Positions 1 through 6,029 of a stretch of DNA of 6,894 bases are shown in pieces. A model generated the notes under the pieces. The model searched no databases and was not told where the DNA came from. It saw nothing but the letters and a program-made list of their open reading frames with translations. Source of the DNA: Planctomycetota bacterium (lineage in GTDB: Bacteria > Planctomycetota > Phycisphaerae > UBA1845); NCBI GenBank assembly GCA_022561415.1, contig JADFRH010000129.1, positions 1-6,894 of the forward strand, in the 5' to 3' direction. How positions within the stretch are numbered: position 1 is the stretch's first letter; every line of letters starts with the position of its first letter. Position numbers and translations under genes: made by a program.

Positions 1-487
1 TTTCCGCCTCGAGGAGCAACCGATCGGTTGGCTTCCAAAGAAGCGTCGGGGCAATGCCCACACCAAATGTGGAATCAACGTTCTGCCGATCTTGAAATGT
101 GACGACGCCGGCACCACCAAGCACGAAGTTCGTCTTGCCGGGCATCAGGGAATCCGTTGTGTCACGTAATTCTTCGCGCACTTCATCGAGAATCGTTTCT
201 CTCTCTTCCGCCGCTAAAGCCCTTAGCTCTTCACGCCAATCCTCGCGGGGCGCAATACCCGCCCCGGCCTTCAACTCAGCCACCTCCGCACGGAGCTGCT
301 CATTCTCCTGTTTCAGCGTACCGAAGTCCGCTTGAAACTTCCGGTATTCCTCGAGAAACTTCCTGAACTCTTGCCGTGTGAGAGGTTCGTCGTCGGAAGA
401 TTCCTGTTGCGCGACTGCGAGAGGAGCCGAAGCGATGATACAAAGCACGGCAAGCGTCACTGCTCTTGAATTGTGAATGTTCGTCAT
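1..487 (-). CDS. Secreted coiled-coil / beta-strand envelope protein, porin-like (partial, C-terminus beyond the window)
   Basis: Reading the minus strand from ATG at 487 gives an open frame of 162 codons to the window edge, so only the N-terminus is present. Residues 1-26 look like a Sec signal peptide, with a hydrophobic TLAVLCIIASAPLAVA stretch and likely cleavage AVA/QQ. Residues 37-73 are a heptad-rich, charged helix (for example LKQENEQLRAEVAELK), and a second charged helix spans about 81-110. From about 118 the pattern becomes alternating, glycine- and aromatic-rich beta strands (NFVLGGAGVVTF, FGVGIAPTLLW), as in the first strands of an outer-membrane barrel. This order resembles planctomycetal porin-like proteins, but the barrel itself is not visible. 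It is the last gene seen of the minus-strand cluster, 58 nt after the cupredoxin gene. An in-frame ATG at 511 is an alternative start; 487 gives the more ordinary signal peptide. Neither has a strong Shine-Dalgarno sequence. Confidence 0.72.
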   Translation of the reverse strand, partial: MTNIHNSRAVTLAVLCIIASAPLAVAQQESSDDEPLTRQEFRKFLEEYRKFQADFGTLKQENEQLRAEVAELKAGAGIAPREDWREELRALAAEERETILDEVREELRDTTDSLMPGKTNFVLGGAGVVTFQDRQNVDSTFGVGIAPTLLWKPTDRLLLEAE

Positions 488-545
488 GCGATTATCCGAG
501 TCGAGAACCATTTGATTGTCGAGCGGCCCATAGGTGCTCCCAGCC

Positions 546-1286
546 TTACTTTTGCCTCAAGACGAACTCAACGGTTGTTTCGCCTCCCGGCGTCACCGTG
601 ACCTCGGCCTGTTTCTTCCCGAGCTTTTCATGCCAGATCTCAACGGTGTAGTTCCCCGCAGGAACATCTTCGAAGCGAAACGTTCCGTCCTTGCCGGTTA
701 CGGCGTAATAAGGATGCTTAGCCACAACGATCCATCCGGACATCCATTTATGCACATCACACCCAACCCGGATGCGCTCTGAGTAGTCGAAAGTCACATC
801 CAGTTGCTTCACCCTTCCAGGCATGGATCGGTTGAACGGCTCGTTCTTCTTCGCATGAAGATGCACGTTATGCAGCACACCGTCGCTGTTAAGAATGCGT
901 AGTGGCTGATCCTTCGGAACAACAACGATGTGCGGCCGGAACCGACAGCCTTTCTGATCCAATGTTGTTGGGTTGTCCGGGTCGATGTCGAAGGGTTTCC
1001 CCTGATCGATCTTCTTGATGTAGGCGACAACCCAACGGACCTTGGCATCCTTGGAAACCACAATATCTTCATTCGGGATCGGTTTCGTGTGGCAGGGCTT
1101 GTCGGGGCTTCCCACTTTAAGCCTGTGCCGCTTGGGGATCTCGCCTTCCCACCGTACGATGCCTGCAATCGTGCCGCTGTCTTTGACGTCGATGGCCTCG
1201 TATGGGACCGCCGCCGCCCGGTGGACACTCAAGCACATCGCCGCCACGAACGCTGCCAGCCCGAGAAATCGAGTTGTTTTCATCAC
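546..1286 (-). CDS. Cupredoxin-like periplasmic copper protein with C-terminal carboxypeptidase-regulatory-like domain
   Basis: The 246-residue product has a signal peptide (likely cleavage AAA/VPY near residue 26). A cupredoxin-like domain covers about 38-190, and a small beta-sandwich of the carboxypeptidase-regulatory/CnaB type covers about 191-246 (GTFRFEDVPAGNYTVEIWHE). Candidate type I copper ligands are H139 (LHNVH), C176, H179 and M182 in the CDVHKWM loop; the C-x2-H-x2-M arrangement is typical of blue copper proteins. C65 and C114 could form a disulfide. Proteins of this build often sit beside c-type cytochromes and are assumed to carry electrons or bind copper in the periplasm; the redox partner here is inferred to be the neighbouring diheme cytochrome, 46 nt upstream. 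AGGAG lies 9 nt before GTG (1286) and 12 nt before the adjacent ATG (1283), so the GTG fits slightly better. Function beyond copper binding is unknown. Confidence 0.85.
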   Translation of the reverse strand: MMKTTRFLGLAAFVAAMCLSVHRAAAVPYEAIDVKDSGTIAGIVRWEGEIPKRHRLKVGSPDKPCHTKPIPNEDIVVSKDAKVRWVVAYIKKIDQGKPFDIDPDNPTTLDQKGCRFRPHIVVVPKDQPLRILNSDGVLHNVHLHAKKNEPFNRSMPGRVKQLDVTFDYSERIRVGCDVHKWMSGWIVVAKHPYYAVTGKDGTFRFEDVPAGNYTVEIWHEKLGKKQAEVTVTPGGETTVEFVLRQK

Positions 1287-1332
1287 GAGTGATTGCTCCT
1301 GTTATTCACCGAATGTTCTTGCTGCCGTCGTA

Positions 1333-2217
1333 TCACTTTCGTCCCGCCAGATAGCGGACGTAATAAACGAGCTGCCACACCTCCTCGTCCGTCAGAGCGG
1401 CAGCCGCCGACATCGGCGTACCGGGGACGCCGCACCGAATTCGCTTGAAGATCTCCTCCACCTTCGTTCCGCCGCGATACTCGCCGGAGGTCAGATCCCT
1501 GACGCTGATGGGTCTACCCTGCTCGTCGAGCGGCTTATCCAGGCCATCGCCACGTCCTGTCAGGCCATGACATGACGCGCAGCTCTCCGCATACAGTGTT
1601 CGACCCATGTCAAGGTCGCGTTGAAATCCACGCTCCGGTCGCACAACGTGGATCGGATCGCGCGGGTTTACACGGATGTGCGAGATCTCCTCGAGTTCGT
1701 CCGGTGACGTGTCTTCGTCGTCCGCAAACTCCTCACGAAGGACGGCAAGCCAGCCGAGTCGTTGGATTTCTCTGATGTACCGGGCCAGCGTACGAAGCTC
1801 CGCATCCGTGAGTTGCGGATTGGCGGGCATCTCGCCGAATCGCCGGCCGAAACGGATGGATTGAATCAAGTCGTCTTCGGTCGGCACACCGTTGAGGGTC
1901 GAGACATAGCGAAATCGCTCGTGCCGGAAGTCACGCGGTGCCACGCTAAGGGCGATGGCCGCAGGCCCTCTTCCGCCTCCGGTAGCGCCATGACAAGGTG
2001 CGCAGTGCGCTGTAAACAGCGAGTGCCCTTCCAGAGAGGCGATCGCTTTCAGATCGGTTGTGGATGTGACGGCGAGCCGGCCGGCCGTAGTTGCCGCGGC
2101 AGGTGATTGCGTTACTCGGGCGGCACAAGCGGCCAAGGCAAAAGAGCAGCAGCCGGAAGCAATCACAACCGCCGCGAGACCCGTCCGCCCACTCGACTGG
2201 TTAGGTTTCTGGCTCAT
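1333..2217 (-). CDS. Diheme c-type cytochrome, probable lipoprotein
   Basis: The 294-residue product has two cytochrome c domains. Heme motifs are CAPCH (72-76) and CASCH (213-217), with probable axial methionines M130 (GEMPA) and M269 (TPMSA). The N-terminus has a hydrophobic stretch ending in LAAC (C31), a good lipobox, so the protein is probably lipid-anchored and faces the periplasm. The linker at about 160-190 is acidic. An upstream in-frame start at 2331 would add 38 residues running into the regulator gene and would bury the signal peptide. ATG at 2217 is preferred because AAGGA sits 7 nt upstream and the start overlaps the Rrf2 stop as ATGA, which implies translational coupling. The likely role is electron transfer to or from the cupredoxin encoded next. 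No catalytic heme enzyme is seen in the window, so the terminal donor or acceptor is unknown. Confidence 0.9.
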   Translation of the reverse strand: MSQKPNQSSGRTGLAAVVIASGCCSFALAACAARVTQSPAAATTAGRLAVTSTTDLKAIASLEGHSLFTAHCAPCHGATGGGRGPAAIALSVAPRDFRHERFRYVSTLNGVPTEDDLIQSIRFGRRFGEMPANPQLTDAELRTLARYIREIQRLGWLAVLREEFADDEDTSPDELEEISHIRVNPRDPIHVVRPERGFQRDLDMGRTLYAESCASCHGLTGRGDGLDKPLDEQGRPISVRDLTSGEYRGGTKVEEIFKRIRCGVPGTPMSAAAALTDEEVWQLVYYVRYLAGRK

Positions 2218-2660
2218 CGCTTTGTCCTTCTTGGCGCTTGGGCAGCGCGCCGCTTTCGACGCGCGAAGGCTACGTCGTGAATCGAGTTCTTTTCGAGAAA
2301 GCGCCCGTAGGTGTCGCGAACGCGTTTCCACTCATCATGCCCCGCACAAGGATCCTCATCGCTACACACTTCTTGCCCAAATGGGCACGGACGACGTTTG
2401 CCGAGAATGGGCTCGAACGGGGCAAAAACCTCGGAAAGCCGGATTTTCTTGGCCGATCGCGCCAAGCGAAACCCCCCGCCGGCGCCAGGCGACGACTGGA
2501 GTACGCGTACGCGCACGAGGTCACGAAGAATGGCGCCCAGGTACTTGCCAGGGACGCCGGTTTCTTCGGCGATCCTCCGGCCGGCGATGGGCCAATCCTC
2601 GACATGTTGCGCCAAATGGATCATGGCCTGCAACGCGTATTCACTGGTCAGTGATATCAT
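2214..2660 (-). CDS. Rrf2-family transcriptional regulator, probable Fe-S sensor
   Basis: The 148-residue product starts with MISLTSEYALQAM, the usual Rrf2 opening, followed by a winged helix-turn-helix (about 25-80; IAEETGVPGKYLGAILRDL is the recognition region and GAGGGFRLAR the wing). Cysteines C92, C99 and C105, spaced CX6CX5C in CPFGQEVCSDEDPC with H108 close by, are placed like the cluster ligands of IscR/NsrR-type members, so an iron-sulfur cluster sensing NO, oxygen or iron status is likely; the actual signal is not shown. The C-terminal 15 residues are very basic. An in-frame TTG at 2678 would add six residues, but it would leave only about 7 nt of leader from the predicted promoter, so ATG 2660 is chosen despite a weak Shine-Dalgarno sequence. 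The stop overlaps the cytochrome start by 4 nt, so it probably controls the cluster and itself. Confidence 0.9.
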   Translation of the reverse strand: MISLTSEYALQAMIHLAQHVEDWPIAGRRIAEETGVPGKYLGAILRDLVRVRVLQSSPGAGGGFRLARSAKKIRLSEVFAPFEPILGKRRPCPFGQEVCSDEDPCAGHDEWKRVRDTYGRFLEKNSIHDVAFARRKRRAAQAPRRTKR

Positions 2661-2666
2661 GATATC
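2653..2666. promoter_or_regulatory. Perfect 14-bp palindrome over the Rrf2 start codon, candidate operator
   Basis: GATATCATGATATC is a perfect palindrome that contains the regulator's ATG. It lies about 20-30 nt downstream of the predicted transcription start, where a bound dimer could block transcription. Autoregulation through it is inferred; Rrf2 proteins bind as dimers to dyad sites. Confidence 0.4.
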
Positions 2667-2691
2667 GAGCCGATTCAACTAGACACCCATA

Positions 2692-2720
2692 GATATATAG
2701 ATGATCGGTTCGGTTGTCAA
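2692..2720 (-). promoter_or_regulatory. Sigma-70-type promoter of the Rrf2-cytochrome-cupredoxin cluster
   Basis: On the minus strand a perfect TTGACA (2715-2720) is followed after 17 nt by TATATC (2692-2697), within an AT-rich TATATATC run. Transcription would begin near 2685, giving a leader of about 25 nt to the ATG at 2660. No other promoter is evident between the tightly packed genes downstream. Confidence 0.6.
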
Positions 2721-2734
2721 CCCGTGCCAGGAAG

Positions 2735-2747
2735 AATTCTCAGAATT
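2735..2747. promoter_or_regulatory. Perfect inverted repeat upstream of the -35 box, candidate operator or activator site
   Basis: AATTCT-C-AGAATT has perfect 6-bp arms around one base. It is centred about 20 bp upstream of the -35 box of the Rrf2 promoter, in a short AT-rich patch of otherwise GC-rich DNA. It could be a second regulator site or an UP-like element; no protein can be assigned to it from sequence. Confidence 0.35.
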
Positions 2748-3035
2748 TTTGCGCGCCCGGATGAAGGACAGTGATAAGACTACGGGATCAGGCCAATTAT
2801 GGACCCGCTACGGCCCAGGCGAAGACTCGCGGCCGACGAAGCATCGCGAGCCGAATCCTGACCCCCGCAAATGGGCGGCGTTGGCACGCGGAGGGCGTCA
2901 TGTCCCGGTTCAACGGACATCTCGGATCGGCGTTGAGGGCTCGCTTTCGCCACAACCAGGTACGTGAGTGCCGCCGCCCTGTGCTTATGCACAATCTAGG
3001 GATTTCCCGTCCCGGTGTGCCGGGATCGCGCCAGC
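2748..3035. other. Intergenic stretch with no recognisable gene
   Basis: Several short frames are open here but none has a recognisable domain or a convincing ribosome binding site. The only structure seen is a perfect 6-bp hairpin TCCCGG-TGTG-CCGGGA at 3010-3025, with no T-run after it, just before the octamer array. Confidence 0.5.
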
Positions 3036-3123
3036 GTTTCGACGTTTCCATGTTTCAGCGTTTCGACGTTTCGACGTTTCGACGTTTCGACGTTTCGACG
3101 TTTCGACGTTTCGACGTTTCGAC
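3036..3123. repeat. Tandem octamer array, unit GTTTCGAC, 11 units
   Basis: The unit GTTTCGAC is repeated from 3036. Unit 1 is perfect, units 2 and 3 are degenerate (GTTTCCAT, GTTTCAGC), and units 4-11 (3060-3123) are eight perfect consecutive copies. A further decayed GTTTTCTT follows. The array lies in noncoding DNA about 110 bp upstream of the B12 riboswitch. The same unit recurs in inverted orientation at 6028-6083. All frames are open through it because the unit contains no stop in either strand, which explains the spurious overlapping frames here. Confidence 0.97.
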
Positions 3124-3231
3124 GTTTTCTTCTTTCCCATTGACACCGGGTCGCAGGCGCGTTAGTTGGGGGTTCACGCTTGTGGGAGCTGCTTCGACCG
3201 GCGTGTTGCCCTTTGACAATTGAATAGATCG

Positions 3232-3469
3232 CGATTGCCGGTGTCCGTTTCGACGGACGAAAAGGGAAGGTGGTGAAAATCCACCGTGGACCCGCCGCTG
3301 TAATCGGGGACGAACGCCACAACGTGCCATTCGTGGTTACGTGCGTTGCGAAAGGAAAGACCGCGCAGGCTTCAAGCCTGCGGCTCGGGGCTTCTTTGCA
3401 ACGATGCAGACCGCGGAGAAGGCGTGGTTAGTAGGATGATCCGTAAGCCAGAAAACCTGTCGGTGATCG
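3232..3469 (+). ncRNA. Cobalamin (B12) riboswitch aptamer, class I-like
   Basis: Several hallmarks of the cobalamin aptamer appear in the right order: a P2-type hairpin GTCCG/CGGAC (3243-3258), then GAAAAGGGAA, the GGTGG/CCACC hairpin around TGAAAAT (3269-3285), the near-invariant CCGCCGCTGTAA (3292-3303), GCCAC (3316-3320) and a B12-box-like AAGCCAGAAAACCTG (3445-3459). The ends pair as P1: 3232-3240 with 3461-3469, nine pairs including two G-T wobbles. The size, about 238 nt with a large peripheral arm at 3345-3402, suits the adenosylcobalamin-preferring class. It reads toward the three-gene plus-strand operon and is followed by a terminator, so cobalamin should switch the operon off. A weak -10-like GACAAT (3215-3220) lies just upstream; the promoter is not certain. 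Confidence 0.93.
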
Positions 3470-3554
3470 TTGCTTGTTTCGTGGTGTCTCCGGAGATGGG
3501 GCCCCTCGATCAGTGATCACGAGCGACCGCGGCTCACGCGCCATGTTCTTCATG

Positions 3555-3561
3555 CCCGATG
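3555..3561 (+). promoter_or_regulatory. Candidate antiterminator segment of the riboswitch expression platform
   Basis: CCCGATG here is a perfect complement of CATCGGG (3616-3622) in the descending arm of the terminator. Pairing of the two would prevent the terminator hairpin. The segment could itself be held in a TGCC/GGCA hairpin (3553-3564). How this couples to the aptamer is inferred, not shown. Confidence 0.4.
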
Positions 3562-3593
3562 GCACGCGCTCCGCCGACCAACGAACCACTGAT

Positions 3594-3629
3594 TCCCGGT
3601 GCCCCACCTCTTGGGCATCGGGATTTTTT
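3594..3629 (+). terminator. Intrinsic terminator of the B12 riboswitch leader
   Basis: TCCCGGTGCCC (3594-3604) pairs with GGGCATCGGGA (3613-3623) over 11 positions with one G-T wobble and an 8-nt loop, followed directly by six T residues (3624-3629). It lies between the aptamer and the first gene, 56 nt before its start, so it works as a leader attenuator rather than an end-of-operon terminator. Confidence 0.88.
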
Positions 3630-3685
3630 GTGGTTACCGGCCCGTGTCGACGTGGTGTTCGACGCGCCGGTGAAAGGAGTGGGCT

Positions 3686-4837
3686 ATGAGCGTAATGAAA
3701 CCGGGTCGAGTTCAACGTTTGGGTCTGGGACTGTCTGTCGGGTGGATGGCCGGTGTCTTGGCAGTGCCGGCAACTTTGTCGGCCGATGTCTTCCATCGGT
3801 ATAGCGTGGTCGAAACGTTTGCGCTGCCCGCCGGCGCGGGGCCGATGACCGTCATGCCCGACGGTCGCGTGATGACGATTGTGAATGACGAGCTTTTCGC
3901 GGAGGACGCGCCGGGATCGCGCGTGTTTGTGACTCTCGGCACGCTGCCGGGTGCGGACATGCCGTTTTTCGGAGCGGCGTTTGTGGCCGTGTCGCCCGAT
4001 CAAACCAAGGTCGCGGTCGGCAACAACGGCAGCTCGACCTATGTCGATTTCAGCGTCGGCGTGTTCGACCTGGCCACGCTGAGTGGTGATTGGTTTCCGG
4101 TCAATCATTTTCTCGGCACGTGGCTCGACAACACACGACTGGTGCTCGCGGACAGCGATTTCTTTGGTGGTAGTACGGTGACGGTGCTCGACACAACGAG
4201 CCCCGATCCGGGCAATCCGATCAGTACGGTCATTGTGCAGAACATCGGTGGTGCTTCCGGAGGGTTTGCGTTCGATGCGGGGGGGAACTTGTTCGTGGCC
4301 AACGGCTACAGCTCGTTCGGACCCAGCGGAACGGGTGCGATCAAGGTGTTCACCAAGGCCGATGTGACGGCGGTGCTTTCCGGAGGGCTAGCGCTGGATT
4401 TCGAAGCCACCGGTACTCTTGTACTCGATATCCTAAGCGGCACGCCGCTGGGATTCGACGACGAGGGGAATCTGTTTGCCGGCGGCGGCGCCGATCCGCC
4501 CGACAACGGTTTCCTTGCCCTGACGTACGGACCGGCCGTTGCGGAGGCGGCCGCCGGCATGGAGCCGATCGACCCTGCCGACACGCTGCGTGTGCGGCGG
4601 CTGGATCCGGACACGGCGTTGGCCTCCAACCGATACTCGGCCGCGTTCAATCCGGCGCAGCGCGAGTTGTATGTACGCGACATCAATCAGGAGACGGTCT
4701 ACGTCTACGCGGATTTCAACGACGTGCCCACCGTGTCGCAGTGGGGGCTGGCTTCGCTGGCGTTGCTGATGACCACGGCCGGGACGCTTCTGGTTCGCTT
4801 TCGCGTGATGAGTTCAGCCGTAGCGACTGGAAGGTAG
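3686..4837 (+). CDS. Secreted beta-propeller-like surface protein with IPTL-type C-terminal anchor; candidate BtuG-like corrinoid binder
   Basis: The 383-residue product has a signal peptide (likely cleavage LSA/DVF after residue 33). A body of repeated beta-rich segments (about 40-345) carries blade-like motifs such as FVAVSPDQTKVAVGNNG, FAFDAGGNLFVANG, FDDEGNLFAGGG and FNPAQRELYV, as in YVTN/SMP-30-type propellers. The C-terminus is an IPTL-CTERM-type sorting signal: VPTVSQWG (347-354), a hydrophobic segment (355-370) and RFR (371-373), with ten extra residues after it. I see no cysteine in the protein. AAAGGAG lies 6 nt before the ATG. It is the first gene after the B12 riboswitch, and the next gene starts 7 nt after its stop. 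In Bacteroidetes, as I recall, the B12-binding surface protein BtuG is a propeller in riboswitch-controlled loci. The parallel suggests corrinoid capture but rests on context and fold style, not on a recognised binding site. Confidence 0.85.
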   Translation: MSVMKPGRVQRLGLGLSVGWMAGVLAVPATLSADVFHRYSVVETFALPAGAGPMTVMPDGRVMTIVNDELFAEDAPGSRVFVTLGTLPGADMPFFGAAFVAVSPDQTKVAVGNNGSSTYVDFSVGVFDLATLSGDWFPVNHFLGTWLDNTRLVLADSDFFGGSTVTVLDTTSPDPGNPISTVIVQNIGGASGGFAFDAGGNLFVANGYSSFGPSGTGAIKVFTKADVTAVLSGGLALDFEATGTLVLDILSGTPLGFDDEGNLFAGGGADPPDNGFLALTYGPAVAEAAAGMEPIDPADTLRVRRLDPDTALASNRYSAAFNPAQRELYVRDINQETVYVYADFNDVPTVSQWGLASLALLMTTAGTLLVRFRVMSSAVATGR

Positions 4838-4844
4838 GCGTACC

Positions 4845-6029
4845 ATGAGAACAGTGCTCCGTGGCGCGCGGGATGATGGGTGGCATGGCCAAGCGCAGCG
4901 CCGCCATGTTATCGCAGCGCCAGTTTTAATTGCGTGCATTGGGTTCGCCGGCTCAGTCGCGCGCTGCGAGGATCGCTTTGCCTCGCGCGTGATCCGATAC
5001 GACCCTGCGCCGGGACAGTTCGTCAACAATGCGAACTTCAACGATCCGAATAAGGCACTGGGTCCGCCGCAAGCGGGGGGGATCAGCGTCCCCAACAACG
5101 CTTCGGTCGTCTCGCTCGGCGCGTTCGGCGGATCGATCACGCTGGGGTTCGATCACACGGTACTGGACGACCCGCTCAATCCACACGGCATGGATGCGAT
5201 CGTGTTCAGCAATGCGTTTTGGCCGGGCGGCGATCCGGAGGGTCACTGGGCGGAACTCGCCACCATCGAGATCAGCCTCGACGGCAACGACTGGTATCTC
5301 ATCCCCGGTTCGCACATTTTCTTGGATGACGATCCGGTGCTGACGGTGACGTGGGATCGCGATGTCAGCGACGCGACGTACCCACCGGAAATAAAGAGCT
5401 GGATTCCTCTTGATGCGCCGGACATGTGGACCACCTGGGGCTTTGATCTGCCGCTCGAGTTGTACAGCGGGCTGGTGATTTGGAACCCGGCCCTCGGGAC
5501 CGGCAACGAGGGCATCTTCGGCTACGCCGAGTACACGCCGACTCTGGTGCTCGGCGATCTCGACGCCGACAACGTGGTCGAAAATGCAGAGCTGCCGCCG
5601 GAGCTGTTCTACACGGTGCCGGACGATCCGTGGATCGTCGGCATCACGCGCCGATCCGGCGGCGGTGATGCGTTCGACATCGCTTGGGCCGTTGATCCGT
5701 TGACCGGCGCACCGGCGAATCTACCCGGATTCGATTTCATTCGGCTCACCTCGGCCGTGCCGATTCTTTCGGGTCCGCTCGGCGAGATGTCGGCCGAGAT
5801 CGATGCGGTGGCCGACGCCGAACGCGGGATCGGCGATGTCGACGAGGACGGCGATATCGATCTGCGGGACGTGGCCGTTATGGCCAACTGTTTCTCAGAG
5901 CTGGACGTTGCATTTACCTCCTGCGATTTCTTCGATCGCGAGCCGGATTCGGTCATCGACTTGTCCGACGCGTTCGTCGTCTTGGGTTGGATGACCGGAC
6001 CGCGCGCGCCTCAGGAGGATCGACCTTGA
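4845..6029 (+). CDS. Secreted 'cell surface protein' family member with dockerin-type C-terminus, B12-riboswitch operon
   Basis: The 394-residue product has a long N-region (about 20 residues, ending in QRR) before a hydrophobic signal segment ending near residue 40. Residues 45-235 contain SRVIRYDPAPGQFVNN, NDPNKALGPP, VVSLGAFGGSITLGFDHTV, GMDAIVFSNAFW and ISLDGNDWYLIPGS; a further block at 265-305 contains ITRRSGGGDAFDIAWAVDP and FDFIRLTSAV. These match, from memory, a family called only 'cell surface protein' that sits near BtuB/BtuG in Bacteroidetes B12 loci. Residues 329-386 form a dockerin-like pair of calcium loops (DVDEDGDIDLRD; DREPDSVIDLSD) ending in the WMTGP style common in Planctomycetota. 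It could dock to a cohesin-like partner or stabilise the tail. The start is ATG 4845 with GGAAGG about 10 nt upstream; no other in-frame start is suitable. Its stop overlaps the next gene. Confidence 0.87.
   Translation: MRTVLRGARDDGWHGQAQRRHVIAAPVLIACIGFAGSVARCEDRFASRVIRYDPAPGQFVNNANFNDPNKALGPPQAGGISVPNNASVVSLGAFGGSITLGFDHTVLDDPLNPHGMDAIVFSNAFWPGGDPEGHWAELATIEISLDGNDWYLIPGSHIFLDDDPVLTVTWDRDVSDATYPPEIKSWIPLDAPDMWTTWGFDLPLELYSGLVIWNPALGTGNEGIFGYAEYTPTLVLGDLDADNVVENAELPPELFYTVPDDPWIVGITRRSGGGDAFDIAWAVDPLTGAPANLPGFDFIRLTSAVPILSGPLGEMSAEIDAVADAERGIGDVDEDGDIDLRDVAVMANCFSELDVAFTSCDFFDREPDSVIDLSDAFVVLGWMTGPRAPQEDRP
6013..6019 (+). promoter_or_regulatory. Strong Shine-Dalgarno sequence that sets the TTG start of the prepilin gene
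   Basis: AGGAGGA lies six nt before TTG 6026, inside the end of the preceding gene. No other in-frame start downstream precedes the prepilin motif, and the in-frame ATG at 5987 has no comparable site. TTG overlaps the previous stop as TTGA. Confidence 0.7.

Noticed and set aside
930..1575. Plus-strand frames over the cupredoxin and cytochrome genes
   Set aside because: They are shadows of strong minus-strand genes with clear heme and copper motifs.
2214..2331. Extended N-terminus for the diheme cytochrome from ATG 2331
   Set aside because: It would overlap the Rrf2 coding region by more than 100 nt and place a basic, non-signal segment before the lipoprotein signal; the ATG at 2217 has a ribosome binding site and an ATGA overlap.
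2780..3051. Short minus-strand frames between the Rrf2 gene and the octamer array
   Set aside because: No ribosome binding site, no domain, overlapping in several frames and no compositional sign of coding.
3036..3123. CRISPR array
   Set aside because: The units are 8 bp and directly adjacent with no spacers, and no cas gene is present.
3140..3163. TTGACA at 3140-3145 as the -35 box of the riboswitch operon promoter
   Set aside because: No acceptable -10 box lies 16-18 nt downstream (TAGTTG at best), and transcription would start well upstream of the aptamer.
2771..3223. Plus-strand frame through the octamer array ending in a GFTLV-like motif, resembling a prepilin cleavage site
   Set aside because: Only the five residues resemble a prepilin; the hydrophobic helix does not follow, the frame stops soon after, and the array reads in the opposite sense from the true prepilin leader. 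Chance or a decayed relic.
3428..4108. Long open frame on the minus strand (226 codons) across the riboswitch platform and the start of the propeller gene
   Set aside because: It is antisense to a well-supported gene and a terminator, is very rich in Arg/His as expected from the complement of GC-rich coding DNA, and has no recognisable domain.
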